Below, in pieces: positions 45,613 to 58,100 of a DNA stretch of 64,000 nucleotides. Under the pieces are notes generated by a model. That model saw only the letters and a program-made list of their open reading frames with translations. It was not told where the DNA came from and made no database searches. The stretch comes from Limnanthes douglasii subsp. nivea. Lineage: Eukaryota; Streptophyta; Magnoliopsida; Brassicales; Limnanthaceae. How positions within the stretch are numbered: position 1 is the first letter of the stretch; the number at the start of each line of letters is the position of its first letter. A program made the translations under genes and the position numbers. The stretch is taken from contig JAUPFV010000002.1 of NCBI GenBank assembly GCA_036936605.1, positions 125,534,376-125,598,375 of the forward strand, written 5' to 3'.

Positions 45613-48596
45613 TTAAGACCGAGCTTTCTTAGATGGCCCAACCTCAGTTGGCTTCTTCTTAGGATCATTGTTTTCTTCATCTGGACTCTCCCCGGTCCGT
45701 TCATCTTCATCGGTTGTATCATCTCAACCAGTGGAATAGTTCTTCTTATCACCATCCGCCATCGTATAGAATGAGATGTCCTCATACTCTACAAACCCCC
45801 ATAAATCTCCCAGTGTCCTCTTCAGAAATTTCTCATGAAAGAGCAAAACCATGTCTGACTTGAATTCGGCATACCTCTCCTCTTGGGAGTCTATCACCTC
45901 ATTGGTGTAGGCATCAATCCTAGCTTGGATTATTTTCTCTTGCTCCTTTAACAAGTTAGCTCTTTCTTGCTTAGCGTTGGACACATCATCCTCGAGCGAA
46001 GTCTTGTCATTGGTCAGGGTCTAAATGACGTTGTCTTTGGCCTTCACCTCCTCTTTCAAAATAGAAATATTTTTCTCCAAGTCAGAGTTCTTGGAATGAA
46101 GTTCTGTGACAACCCTATCCGAAGTGGCCAGCTTGGTGGCCAAATCTTCTTTCCCCCTCTCCAGCTCTTCGTTTTATCTCTTTAATGCCTCAATGATTTG
46201 GTTGGCAGTAAGGAGGTTATTAGACAAAATCTTCTTATTAGAGGAAAGTGTGTTGATGATAGCCAACTGATTTCGCACCTGCTTCTCTAAGTTGAGCACC
46301 AGTTGGATATTTCTCAACAAGGAATGGGTCACCAAGTCATTCTCCCCTGAAACAGAAAAAGAGTTACCATTGAATGTGACCATGTTCGAAGAGCTTGGGG
46401 GGAGGTAAGGGCCAGCAAAATCACCTTTCACAAGGTCATTAAAGTAAAGACCAATCCCTTGGAGCCCACTGATGTCTACTCCATCGATGTTGATATCCCC
46501 TCCGGCGCCTTCTCTAGTATGGAAGTCACTTGGGATTTATTCTGCTTGAGTTGGGTCTGTTGGGTCAACCGAAGGGAAAGACTCCGGAGCCCGGAGAGCA
46601 ACTTCATCTCCCTTGGAGGTTTTCTTCTTCTTGGGGTCCTTATCTCCGCCTTCTGCTCCCCGTTTCCTATCTTTCTTGGGAACCTTTGGGGGCTTTGGAG
46701 ATCCAACCACCTCTTTGGTACTCTCATCCTCTACCACTTGTAGCAAAGCAGTATCGATCCTTCCTTGTTCCTGCCCCTCCGGGCTTGCAGGGGTAGTTTC
46801 CTCAACATCACCTGGGTTGACTTCAGCACCCATCTTTCTTAGCTTTGCCTTTCTTGCCCTTCATTTTGCTTAGGGCTTTAGCTCTTCCCGGCAAGACCAA
46901 ATTTCCATCTTTTCCATCAGTCTTCTGAAGAATCACCCCCGGAGGGGGTGGAGTGGTTAATTCCTCCCATGACAAGTCCCTTCGGCCGATTGTATTCCAG
47001 AGATGGGATCTTGTCAAGTTGCCTCCGGTGAAACAGTTGTGGAAGCGGTTTCCCCATTTCTCAGCTGCCCAAGCGTTTAGCTTGGCACAAGTAGTCTGCC
47101 CCGCCTCTAAGTAGTTGTTGAACTCCTTAGGCAGCACTACCAAAAAACAAAAGAAGAGAAATTAATCAAACAAATTTACCGTAAGAAAAGATAGAAAAGT
47201 GTGGTTAAATGTTTACCCGTACTCCTCCATCTTCTGATAAGCATGCTTGGATTATCACCAGCTTTAATCTTCCTCCCGTTCTCCCAAGCACCATTGATGA
47301 ATAAAAATTTAGTCTTCCAGTTTTTCTCTGACTCAAGCAAATCATCTACCACTTTGTAATTGTCACCCATGTTGTAGTGGTAGAAGGGGATGGCATGGTT
47401 TCTGCAAAGGCTGGCTACAGCAGCGAATTGCTCCATCGGAAGGGGAATTTCGGGGAGCCTAGAGGCCATGATATAGGCCATGAGGGTGAATCAGGCATTA
47501 GGGCTCAGTTGGCTTGGGCAGAGCTTTATCAGATGGAAATATCTGACAATCTCTGGGTCCAAGGGAAACTTAAGCCCTCATTTAAATAACTCTGTGTAGA
47601 AGACTATCTCACTGAGTTTGCAATCCATTGACATCTCCGGATCGACTGGTATCCTCACTTTAACATTTTTTGGAATCCCCCACTTCGTCCTCATCCAACA
47701 AAGTTCAGCTGTATGAATAAAAGCGTAATTGATTTTCTGCATGGCTAGCAGGTACTTTACACTTACTTTGTGGAAACAAGGCCCCACTTTTCCTACGAGG
47801 CACTCGGGCAAGTCCGGGTGCTTTAAACATAGCTTCTCTTTGCCTTTACTCTTCTTGACAATGGCCGTCTCACTTGTCTGCCCGGAGACATCGGTCTCAA
47901 AAGGGGCTTCTTCGATACTATCCTCCATTACATCTTCCATTACCATAGAAGGAATATCAGTTATTTTTGGGAGAGAAGAGCTAGTGGTTGGCTCAGTAGG
48001 CCCTCCGGATGGTTGGGAATTACTTTCGTCTTGTGGTCTGGAGTCCGGCTGGGGCTCAGATCCAGAGGTTTCTTTCCGAAGGCTTGAACTGGTTGCCTCC
48101 GGACGGACAGCTTGTCCTTGGGGACTTTTATGGGTGCTTCTGACCCCGTAGTTTTCTTCTTAGCCCCAGACTTAGAAGGCGTGGATTTCGGAGGTTTAGG
48201 CTGTGCAGTGGCAGCCTGCCCTTTCACTAAACGACCCCTTCGACGATCTACCAGCTTCTCTGGGGAGATGTCAGCATCTGATCCCATGGCGATGAATGGG
48301 GAAGGTCTCTTAGTGCTTGTAACTGCCTACTCTGGTTCAACAACAGGCTCTGATTCCTGGACCGATGAGCCTGAAACGATTGGTGAAAGATTGGGCTGGA
48401 ATAACCTTCTGGGTTTAGAACTTTTGGCAGAAGTCGAACCCCGATCAGGCTCTGAACTTGGTGTTTCAGATTTGTCAATAGGAGAAACAGGGAGGCCTGC
48501 ATCAATGCGCCTTTCTCGTTCAACTTTTTGAGCTTTTTTTAACTCCGACAAGTTGAGCCACCCACCTTTTACCAGGGCGTTTCTTGCTGTGAACAT
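45613..48596 (-). pseudogene. E2 antisense gene (decayed)
   Basis: Same protein plan as in E1. Exon 1 48596-47217, intron 47216-47137 (80 bp, GT-AG, same position and phase as E1), exon 2 47136-45613. Start MFTARNALVKGGWLNLSELK; Ser/Pro/Lys-rich region; LKHPDLPECLVGKVGPCFHK unbroken where E1 has a TAG; MRTKWGIPKNVKVRIPVD; YFHLIKLCPSQLSPNA; WAAEKWGNRFHNCF; coiled coil; LGDLWGFVEYEDISFYTMAD; acidic tail with TGESPDEENNDPKKK. Several stops and shifts (e.g. TGA for Trp near 47578, TGA near 47493, others in the coiled coil). Differences from E1 are spread over the disordered parts more than the folded core. Confidence 0.8.
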
Positions 48597-48690
48597 AAAC
48601 TTACACCAAGAAAAGGTTTTTTTGAGAGCTAAAACCTTTGAAGCTTAACAGTGTGGAGATAATGAAGATGGTAAAACAGTGAAAAGTGGA

Positions 48691-48700
48691 CTAATTTATA
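48691..48700 (-). promoter_or_regulatory. TATA box of the E2 antisense gene
   Basis: TATAAATTAG on the minus strand, about 104 bp before the MFTAR start, matching E1. Confidence 0.7.
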
Positions 48701-48865
48701 CTAAAAAGATAAAATATGCCTTGAAACTTTAGAGAATACGAAAAGATGGGAGTAATGATTGAAGACAGCGCTGACATCACCAGCATTAATTGAAGAGGTT
48801 ACTTTTGAGGTTAGTGGGAGCGCTATTCTAGGAGAAAAAACAGATGGTGAGGCGAATCAGAAAGG

Positions 48866-48880
48866 GACACGTGTCCCACG
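48866..48880. promoter_or_regulatory. G-box of the E2 antisense promoter
   Basis: GACACGTGTCCCACG, identical to E1 38484-38498, about 165 bp upstream of the TATA box. Confidence 0.7.
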
Positions 48881-49020
48881 ATCTGTGAACAAAACCTTTG
48901 AGCTTCTGAGCGACTTGTTAGTCTGGATAAATCTGTTACACAAATCGAAATCTGTCCGGATGTGGTTTCAGGTGCTCATGAGCGATTTTTTAGGTCTTGC
49001 CAAAGGCCTTCGAATATAAC

Positions 49021-49036
49021 CTAAAAAAGAGGCTAC
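49021..49036 (+). other. E2 polypurine tract
   Basis: CTAAAAAAGAGGCTAC just before the 3' LTR; E1 has CTAAAAAAGGGGCTCC. Confidence 0.7.
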
Positions 49037-49412
49037 TGATGAGTCCGGATTTTCTCACCACTCACTGTAGAAACCGGACAGGGGCAGTTCAGACAAAAAC
49101 CACCCACTGAACCATCCGAACAGGACTAAAGTATTAAAAACTAATCACTTTATGACTAAGCTAATTATCAACCTGCTTAATAAACTTATGGGCCTTTGAA
49201 GTCGACCCAGTTTCATGAGTTTGACCCGAAAACCCATGAGGTCCACAATCAAGGGTATAAATACCCAACCACTTTCATTAATGAGGGTAATGAACATTTA
49301 ATACAACCAGGCAGCTCAAATCTCTCACTACAAACTACCTAAACATTAAATACCCTTGAAACATCACAAAACATTTGAAAAAATTACCCTCAGACCGAAA
49401 TTATCCTCACCA
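49037..49412 (+). repeat. E2 3' LTR
   Basis: TGATGAGTCCGG ... CCTCACCA, 376 bp. Confidence 0.94.
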
Positions 49413-50290
49413 TAAATAATGCTTTTCTTTTACCTCAGATTGATTAATTGGTAGATACAACAGATATGCATAAGTTTTTATGGTTCATGATTCAGGATAT
49501 AATCAAATCAAGATGAATTTAAATGATGAAGAAAATATTTTATTCGTGATGGAACGAGGTTTATATTGCTATAAAGTGATTTCGTTTAGGTTAAAGAATA
49601 AATATGTTACTTATAAACATCTTTTAAATCATATTTTTTCTAAGTAGTTGGAAAAAATCTGAAAGCGTATATTGACGCTATTATTTTTAAAGCAATAACG
49701 ATAAGGTACTCGTGTCAGCATTATCTGAAACCATTGATAATCTTCGAAAGTTAGTTTAAAGTCGAATTGAATAAACTGTTATTTTTTGTATGAGCGTGAA
49801 TGTATTAGAGATATGTGATTAGTAAACAAGAAATTGAAGTTGACCTTGTACAATTGAAAGCATTGATACTATCACTCCACCTATATCTATCAATAGGTAC
49901 AACTATTAACGTGAATGATTGAAACCTTGTCAAGGTTTATATATAAAACTTCTAATATAAGTCATTTATTTGTTAAAATTTTGAAAGAAGCCAAATTTTT
50001 AATTGGGATGAGAAATGCACCAAATATTTTGACGACCTATAAGAATATATAATGTCAACTGAGATTTTATCTCAAACAAAAAAACAAGGAACATTATTTC
50101 TATACTTATTAGTTTCTAGTTTTGTAGTTAGTGGTCTTTTTGTTTGTGAAGAAAATTGGGTACAACGACTCATAAATTATGTGAAAAAAAAATGTTTGGT
50201 TAATGTTGAAACATGATATCTTAATCTTAAAAAGTTAATGGGTTAGTTGTGGCTTTACGAATTATATGACTGATACAATACAACCCAATT

Positions 50291-51489
50291 TAGGACTAAC
50301 ATCTAATTTTATATAAAGAACGGCTAATATCTTTTAAGTTTGATGTTTCATCAAATTTTTAAATTTATCATAATAAAATATATTTTTAGTTTGACATTTA
50401 AACACAAATGTACTAATTATTTTTATTTCCTTTCAAAAAATTTAATCTTCGAAGAATTATAACTTTCTAAAATTTTCATTGTTATTTCGATTCATTTCAT
50501 TATTTTTTAATTTTGTTGTCAAATAATTAAAACAAAAATTATCTATTTCTTTATTAACTCGTTGTATATTTTTTTGTTAGTTTTGTTTTGTTAATTTATA
50601 TTTTAGGTTAAACCCCATCAAAAACTCCAAAATATATATGATTTTCATCACTTTAAGAGTTGAAAAATGCATTTTCATTACGTTAGAATGTTTTATATCA
50701 ATTTATCTATAATTTTGAGAATCTAATGTTAGTATTTGGATTGATTTTGGCATGAGTTCGTGTTTAGGGTTCTCAGATTTTCGGTTCCGTTCGCAGTTTA
50801 CAAATATGAATTTTGAGACACCTTATCATTATCAATTACGATTTTTTTTCTTTTCGGAAACACTCATCTCAAAATTAACTACATTTATGAAAAACAATAT
50901 ATGCGTCTCGAGTAAAGTTATTTTTTTTTCTATTTTTGTTTATTGAATTACAATTATGTAGCACCATGACACTTTTTGTAGCATTTATTTAGAGCACCAT
51001 ATTAGCGTGTTCAAGAGCCTGAGATACAAGTTCAAGACCCAAGCCTCTTGAACGTGTTAAGTCATCGTCAATATTTATAAGAGTGCATAACAATCAAAAC
51101 ATTACTGCAATACATCATCATTTAAGCCATGTCGAGAGCCTTCAGATTCATCATCATTCCATGAAAAACTCCCTGCTTTAGTCGAGACGAACGCTGAAGT
51201 TATTCCATTCAGAAAAAAATATATACATGTGCCGAGATATTATAAATATTTATACAAACACACGTCATACCATGTGAACAACAAGTAGGTAAATATATTT
51301 ATTTTTACTAATATTTATGTTGGATGCTATTTTTCCACTATACTAAATTATTTTTTATGATTTTAAAAAAAATAATGGGACAATATTTATGTAGTTTATC
51401 CTTTATAAAAATGGGTGCACTTAACCAACCAAATCCCGGTATGTACCATTATCGAAAATATTATTCTTGGTATTGATAATGATATGAAA
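50291..51489. other. AT-rich DNA, nothing recognised
   Basis: Long T-rich tracts; short frames only. Part may be the decayed 3' end of R1. Confidence 0.5.
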
Positions 51490-51879
51490 TGTTGGGGGCT
51501 TAAATGTTATAAAACTAAGGTTATAAATGATAAATTTATAGTTACTAGATGATATTTGGATTACTTGTAAATATAAGGGGTTGCAATACAATTTATCCAT
51601 TTATGTAACAAAATCAGTTGCAGAAGTCGACACGCTATAAATAAAGCTGAGACGATGAATAAAATGTGACACTTTTTCATTAGACTGATACTATTTTTTC
51701 CCTTTTACTTTCTCTTTGTACAATTGAACTCTCTCTTTCTCTCTTCATTTTCTCTCTCAAGAAACGAGATTCACACTTAATAAATTTGCGACCATAGTGG
51801 GAGTTTTATTCGATTGGTACCTTGATTTCACATAAAAACCAGAAATTGTAGAATTTTTGCACAATTATATCGCTCTAGA

Positions 51880-53941
51880 TCGATATGGAAATAGGAAACG
51901 AAGTTGATCTAATGGTTTGAAAAACAATTGAACTTCGAGATTTGCTTTACGTAGGGAAGAAAGCAAAGAAGATGATCAAATTCCAATGCAACAAGGTTAT
52001 TCAGACATTGAAGTTTGGATGAATTAGTTGTTGGATAAAATAACATAATTGAATGACAAGTATGTTCAAATAGAACAACATATTCAGTCATGTAGGCTAA
52101 AATATTAGGTACGACAAATTGAAGAGAAATACAAGTTGGAAAATAAATCTGATCGATCGTATACAACTCATAAGATTCGAAGTGATCGGAAGAAAGCATA
52201 TTTTGAGTCTGGCAAAGAACATCGTACTTCACGAAAAGAAAGATAAACACATGTATATCACATCTAGTGATAATGAATTTGATAGCTCAGAATCTGAGGA
52301 AGGATCATCTAAGCAAAAGAGGTATCGGGGATATTCGAAAGAAGAAAGAGGTCGGCCTCGAAAATCACATAAATAATATAAACCAAAAAGAGACAATGAA
52401 CCTCGTTATATAAGGGATACAAAATGGTGTGAAGGGAATACATCTAATCAATACATAGGTGTAACTGATCATAATTTTTATGTTATTATGGGAACAAGAG
52501 GAGATAACCACTACGTACAAGGAGTAGACTCGAGAAAATATAATTTAACAGCTGAGATTAGGTCCATTACTCTTTCGAAGCTTTGATATTTCCAAAGTCT
52601 GAAAATTTGACGGGATACAGAATTCTGATGATCACATCGAATAATTCAAGAACTATATGATGAACTTCGAAGATGATGACATGCTGGTATGTAGAGATTT
52701 TTCTCAGACCTTCAAAGGCACAACATTAAAATGGTATAATAGGATTCATAGGGGATTTATTACCAACTTTAGGATTTTTTACACAGCTTTCCGATGATAG
52801 TTTATGGGAAACGAAGAGATACGTGCAAATAGAGATACAATAATACAATGTAAGCAAGCTGTTGGAAATAAATTGAAGGACTATACGAAGCATTTTTTGT
52901 TAACAAAAGAAAGATTGAATAATTATGAAGAATTGGTTTGCTATGACTGCATTTTGACAAGGGTTATTACCAGGTGATTTGAATAATTAAATATAAAATA
53001 TGAGGGGATTAAGTTTTGAGGCCTTAGTGGCTCAGATGGAAGATCATATTAAAGTAGAGGAGTGTACCAGAGTTTGGGGTGGACCTGCCTCTGTACAAAA
53101 AAAATTGGGGCAAGGATATACTAATCCAAACTATCACGCACCTTCACGTCCGAGGACGAATAACAATTTATCTCCTCGAATATGGGGGTTTCATTTTCAA
53201 GTAACAAAAAATAATCCACATTACAGGCCAAGGCTAAATCAGTGGATAAGGCCATAATATTATGTTGACTTGACTGAGAATGTTGCTGCAATTTACGAGA
53301 AATCCAAAGGTTATATAAGTTTTAAATAAACTAGCTCTAATAAACAGACCTAAAGAAGAACGCAATAACAAGGTTTTGCAAGTATCATAATGATATTGGG
53401 CATGACACTTCAGATTGTATAGCATTAAAGGAGATACAGGTTTTAATAGAGAATGGTAAATTGACAGCTTTTGTCAAAGGGAAAATAATGGAACAAAAAC
53501 TCCAAGCTCTTCGACACAGCAAACTGTTAATCCAAATTCAAAGCAAGAAAGTTCATTGAAGATATTAGATTCTAAATGTGATAATTTTGACGCAACATCT
53601 GAATATATGGAGGGTTAACCTCAGATGAAGAGGGAATAGATGATCCGAGGCAAACCCCAGATTCTTTAACAGTGAGTGAAGATATTGAAAAACATATTTT
53701 TTTCTAATGGGAAGACTTTTCGGAACATTGTTGTCTTCTACTTTGCTTAATCAGTTGTTACAATTATTGTTTGATAATTTGGATGTTTTCACTTGGAAAA
53801 CAAATGATGTGATAGGAGTTCCATCTAAATAAGAACGGAAAGTGGTGAATGTGTGTTGACGTCACAAATTTAAATCGAGCATGACCTAAAGATCAATTCC
53901 ATGTCCCTCGAATAGATCAGCTGGTTGATTATACTTCAATG
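51880..53941 (+). pseudogene. E4 gag and RT start relic
   Basis: Gag: DSSESEEGSSKQKRYRGYSK near 52280 (Ser/acid-rich as in E1); Retrotrans_gag pieces NYMMNFEDDDMLVCRDFSQTF and TLKWYNRIHRGF at 52640-52755; MRGLSFEALVAQMEDHIKV at 53000; knuckle CKYHNDIGHDTSDCIALK near 53380. After FDATSEYMEG (about 53610) the protease is missing and the frame resumes at DDPRQTPDS; then a short linker DNLDVFTWKTNDVIGVPS and RT start RIDQLVDYTS, cut at 53941 by E3. Confidence 0.72.
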
Positions 53942-54548
53942 TGCTATGGGAATAACAAGTTCTACCACAGTAAAGTCTTTAAGCTTTTACTCAAGAAAGA
54001 GATAAGATAAAAAAGATCCATTCATTTATAGATAAGTTCTCCCTATTTATAACGTTATGAGTTAGTAGGCAGTTGCATATGTTTACACTTAATGCTCCAC
54101 TAACCTAATAACGTCAGTATCCCTATAATTTTGAAACATGTAATTAAAACGGTTGGACTTAAGAGTCAAAACGTGCGTTACATAATAAGTAAGAAAACGC
54201 GTAGTCTGATCTACACTTTTAAGCCGAGTTGGGCCATTCCTTAAGCGCGATCAGTTCTGCTCTGGTTCGCAGAGCTCGAGCTCACTGATCACGTGGTCAA
54301 CTTATCTTCTTCGAGTTCACACTCAATCTTGATCATATATTCATCACGTCCCTAATCTGGTCGATCAACTCTTCCCCTAATGTCTTCGAGCTCGATTTGC
54401 CTCCCATCTCAGTCTGTCTTCGAGCTCGATCTATCTTTGAGCTCGTCAACGCTGTAAAGCTCGTCCTTTTCTTCATTGCTTGGCCTAATCCAAGTTTGCG
54501 GTCCTCCTGCTCGTGCTCGTACTTATTTTGGGGAATCCCCCCTTAACA
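53942..54548 (-). repeat. E3 3' LTR (left)
   Basis: TGCTATGGGAATAACAAG ... CCCCCCTTAACA (plus-strand reading). Rich in GAGCTCGA motifs. Confidence 0.92.
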
Positions 54549-54564
54549 GGGCTCCCCCTTGTTT
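54549..54564 (-). other. E3 polypurine tract
   Basis: Minus strand AACAAGGGGGAGCCC next to the 3' LTR. Confidence 0.7.
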
Positions 54565-54990
54565 ATAGGTTTATTGAAAATATTAGTAAACCTGTAAAAT
54601 AAAATAAAATATTAATTAATTAATTCCCACACATATCCACGCGGTGATTCGAATCGTCTCGCTACTGCTTCTGTTGACACGTGTCTTTGATGTAACTGCG
54701 ACGGTTCTGACATCGCTGTTTCTTGGAGACAGCATCTGGCGATTCAGTTTTTGGCACAACTTTCAAGCAATTAATAACGTCATACGCTTATTTGAAAAAG
54801 CGTATAGTCATTCAAACTCTTACTGTATTCCTCTTCAACATGATTCAGGTAAATTATTTCTCAACAGATAAACACTTCTCATTGAAGCTTGGGAGAACCT
54901 TAGAATTTAGGTTTGTAACTTCTATCAGTAGGATTTTCCCCAAAATCGAATCGATTTCCCTTTCCAACTATAATCATAGCTCATTGCAAC

Positions 54991-57476
54991 CATGGCACCA
55001 AAAAGGGCAACGAAGACTAAAGCTAACAAAATTATGGAGCCCTTATACGAAGAAATCAATGATTTAGAAAGTTATTTATCTAAATAGCCCCTAAGTACAC
55101 TAACTTAGATGACGATGAAGTTGTCATCCTCAAGGACATATGTATCATCCCTGAGGATGTGACTATTAGGGCTCTAGGTATAAGCAAAGACCCTTATCAT
55201 ACACAAGAAACGGAGACCTGCCTCTTTACTACCCTATTTGATTGGGGGCTAAGACTACCGCTGCCCGAACTCATTCGCAACTATTTTGGTGTGCTCGACA
55301 TCTGGCCTACTCAAATATTTGCCAATGGTTGGAGGCTATTGCTTAGCGTGGTGCTCAGCTCACGCTTGCTTAAGACTGAAATATGCCTGGCAGACTTGCT
55401 ATATGGCACTGACGTAACCAAAGTGTCCAAAGCCCCTTTCTTTTATACCCATTTTAAAGAGGTTAAGAAAATTGTTGAAATCCCTTCCTCTGATAGGAAC
55501 GGGAAGAACTCATTTGTCTTTGTGTCGAGAAACTTGGAACATAGCACCCCACCTTAAACCTTCAACTAGAAAGGAAGTGGAAGAAAAATTATAAGTATTA
55601 ACAAGTTTGCAGGAGATAAAAATTTGCATGATCCCTTGTAAATTAATAACTACTATATCTCTCTTTCTTTTAGGTGAACTGTCAAATCAGAGCTGGTGGA
55701 AGGAAGGGAGACCGGTGAATTACGTAAATCCTTTGATCATAGTCAGTAGTTTAGCTTGTGAAGCTTGGCAACAAGATCCTAAGCAACTTTTTTCACACGG
55801 TACAACTACTTGAAGTCAGGGTTGTGGCCGATTCCAGAGCTCAAAATCGCAAAAGACGGAGAAGTGAGCATGGGAGACGGTTCAGAAGCTACTATAGATC
55901 GCATCAGGGGGCTTTAGAGCAGAAGCTCCAGGAGAAGAATAGTACCAGCGTCTGGCTTGCAGTACCTCAAATGATCCGAAAGTTTGGTGAAGCTGGGGAT
56001 TCATCCTCTGATTCAGCTCCCTCTTGCGAGCAAGTAAACGATGCCGTAAAAAACAAAGGAAAGATTGTCGAGCAATCTGAAAAAGAAGCACCTAAGGTGA
56101 CTGAAGATGCTCAGCCCAGTTAGGTCTGAGCAGAAAGAGAAGAGGATGACGAGGAGACCCATGCTGGTTCACTAGATAAACGGAGAAACAAAAAGCGAAG
56201 GGTGATTGAGGAAGTTGTTCTCTTGAACGTGAGGAGATTACATCTGAGATATGAAGATGATGATGGTGCTGAAGCTACTTCTGAGGAAAGAGCATGTCCC
56301 CCCAATCAAACGGCAACACAAGTCGGCAAGGAACAAAATCCACGGGCTGTTGAGGAGCTGATTGATCTGGTGGGGATGAAGCAGAACTGTGCCCTCAGGT
56401 CTTACCGACAAGATAAAACAGCTGGTGCTGAGCTCCACGGTGGAGAATCTTCCACCCTCAGTAGAAGCTAATGAGAAGAACAAGGATGGCGACAAATAAG
56501 CTGGGTCTAGCCAACAGAGGGCGTCTGTAGAAGAGCGACCACCAAAGATCAACATTCCTCGCCCCTCTTCCTACATGTTTGAGCAGCTTCGCAGGATCCC
56601 TGACTTGTCGTATTTTGACAAGATGATGATTCCTAAGATCTTGCAAAGATAATTAGAGCTATCGATCGAGGTAAGAACCATGGAATCTGAAAATTCTTAG
56701 CTAAAGATTAAGGATATAAGTTTAACTTTCTTACTTATATGCAGCTGCACCATAACTCCTTCGTGCTGGGCTATCGAAATATGTCCCCTGCTGAAGTGGC
56801 GACCATGGAGAAATAGAAAGCAGAAGCCATGGTTTCTGACTCATCTAAACATAGCACTGCAGAGGTCATTCGCTTGAGGCATGCTTAAACCTCGGCAAAG
56901 AACACTAAGCATGATGCCATTGATGCGAAATCCAAACTGGAGAAAATAGTCACCTCTTTGCAAGAGACTGTGAAAATCAGCGACCAGAGGCTAGCAACTA
57001 TATCCAAGAATCACAAGTTGGTGTTAAGCCAAAACGAAAATCTGCTAAAGAGGAACAACGAGCTGCACGCGCAAAGCTCAAACTTATTGGATGAGACTAT
57101 AAGTCAGGCTAATATGGTGGAGGAACAAGCGGAGCGAATTGCAACTTTAACTGTTGAGGTGAGCAAGCTGACCAACTAGCTGGAGGAGGAACGTGCACAG
57201 CTCGAACGAGAGCGGCAGCGGTGGCAGACGAAAGTGGAAGCGACTACTGTAGAGAGGGAAACACAAATGTTTACTATTGTTGCAGAGATGATAGCCAAGG
57301 AGAACATGAAGGCTATAACAGAGTTAATAGCGTTGAATCATGGTATGGACCTGGGATCCTTGGCCTCTCTAGTCAATGCCCATGCATCGAGCTTGAGCTT
57401 AGCACCTCAAGCGACCACAGAAGCTAATACTTCTGTTGATCCTACCGAGCTACTGTCAACTACTAGTACTAAGTAA
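54991..57476 (+). pseudogene. E3 extra gene, antisense to pol
   Basis: Plus-strand gene, opposite to E3 pol. Start MAPKRATKTKANKIMEPLYE, broken by TAG at 55085-55087. Transposase_28-like core 55159-55557: CLFTTLFDWGLRLPLPELIR, VLDIWPTQIFANGWRLLLSV, matching NWGLRFPLDPE...LCPSQLSPNGWYTL of E1. An intron-like gap ends at CTTTCTTTTAG (about 55674), then NQSWWKEGRPVNYV. Disordered acidic/basic middle (RKRRRSEHGRR, SSSDSAPS). C-terminal coiled coil at 56958-57476 (SDQRLATISKNHKLVLSQNE). Multiple stops. Sequence is far from E1, but order, strand and ends agree. Function unknown. Confidence 0.7.
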
Positions 57477-58062
57477 CGAAAACTTACTTTCGATTGTTTT
57501 GTTGTACGGACTTTCCAGTTGTTGTGTTTAAAATTCGAAGACCTCTTACTACATGCAATACTTTTGTTTCTTTATTCTAAGAATGGGTTAAATTTACGTA
57601 TGATTTACCTTATGTGAATTAATTAGCACTACGAACATTTACGGAACACATGTGGAGTATGTCTTTGCTGAGCTTTATGGAGATCCTTACAATCCCGAGC
57701 TTAGTAGGGCTCATTGTAGCTTAGACAACTTGTGCCATAATAGCGTATTCGTAGTGAGGTCTCATATACCCTATTGCGTAGTCTGTTCAGACTTGGTCTT
57801 TGACCAGTTCGCTAATATACCCAGTACAAAGTGTAGGCACAATATGGTTGTTACGTAGCCCGTAGGCGTGGCCAATTAGCTCGTTCGTGTTTATAGACAC
57901 CTACTCTAGACTCAACATGGTCCGTTGCATAGCCAAAAATGGCGTGGTCATTGACCCATTCGCTGGTTGTAAGGATGAAACTTGCAACAAACACACATTG
58001 GCGAAAACATAACTTATATTGAAAAAAATCAAAGATCTGGTCTTAGATGCCTCATTAAAAAA

Positions 58063-58100
58063 TCTCCCCGCGCCATCAGGGAGGAAAAAGAGTGCATCAA
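58063..58100 (-). other. E3 post-pol hairpin motif
   Basis: Minus strand GCACTCTTTTTCCTCCCTGA TGGCGCGGGGAGATTTTTTA ATGAGGC; near-identical to E2 although the rest of the elements differ. Confidence 0.7.

Larger units (their letters stand above)
43048..49412 (+). mobile_element. E2: Tat-type gypsy element with 4 kb internal deletion
   Basis: 6,365 bp, LTRs 376 bp each (about 19 differences, 5%), TSD TAAAT at 43043-43047 and 49413-49417, same PBS as E1. Internal DNA is homologous to E1 but the LTRs are a different family. Gag joins RNase H directly: E1 positions 29,366 to 33,364 have no counterpart. Confidence 0.94.
42036..50290 (+). mobile_element. R1: old Ty3/gypsy relic interrupted by E2
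   Basis: Protease-like DNA at 42060-42430 (FNDDDLRHIITPHKDALLVT, VIDALSSYNAIYVRP, YYHQCIKY) and RT on either side of E2: CP-K before 43043 and NNAFLLPQID-LVDTTDMHKF after 49413, then YYCYKVISFRLKN-like at 49560-49610. The protease resembles that of E3 more than E1. No LTRs seen. Confidence 0.7.
42036..50290 (+). pseudogene. R1 protease-RT relic (two parts)
   Basis: Left part 42036-43047, right part 49413-50290. The right part covers RT through the connection (IDDIIFKAITIR-like shifts) and a T-rich RNase H start near 50030-50110 (FDDL..MSTEILSQT). All frames broken. Near 42523 a TAA followed by CAA CTA AAT gives stop-Q-L-N, like the protease/RT stop of E3, but an indel separates it from the protease frame. 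Confidence 0.55.

Noticed and set aside
54300..54540. Satellite of GAGCTCGA motifs in the E3 LTR
   Set aside because: Motifs recur irregularly in both LTRs without fixed period; treated as part of the LTR.
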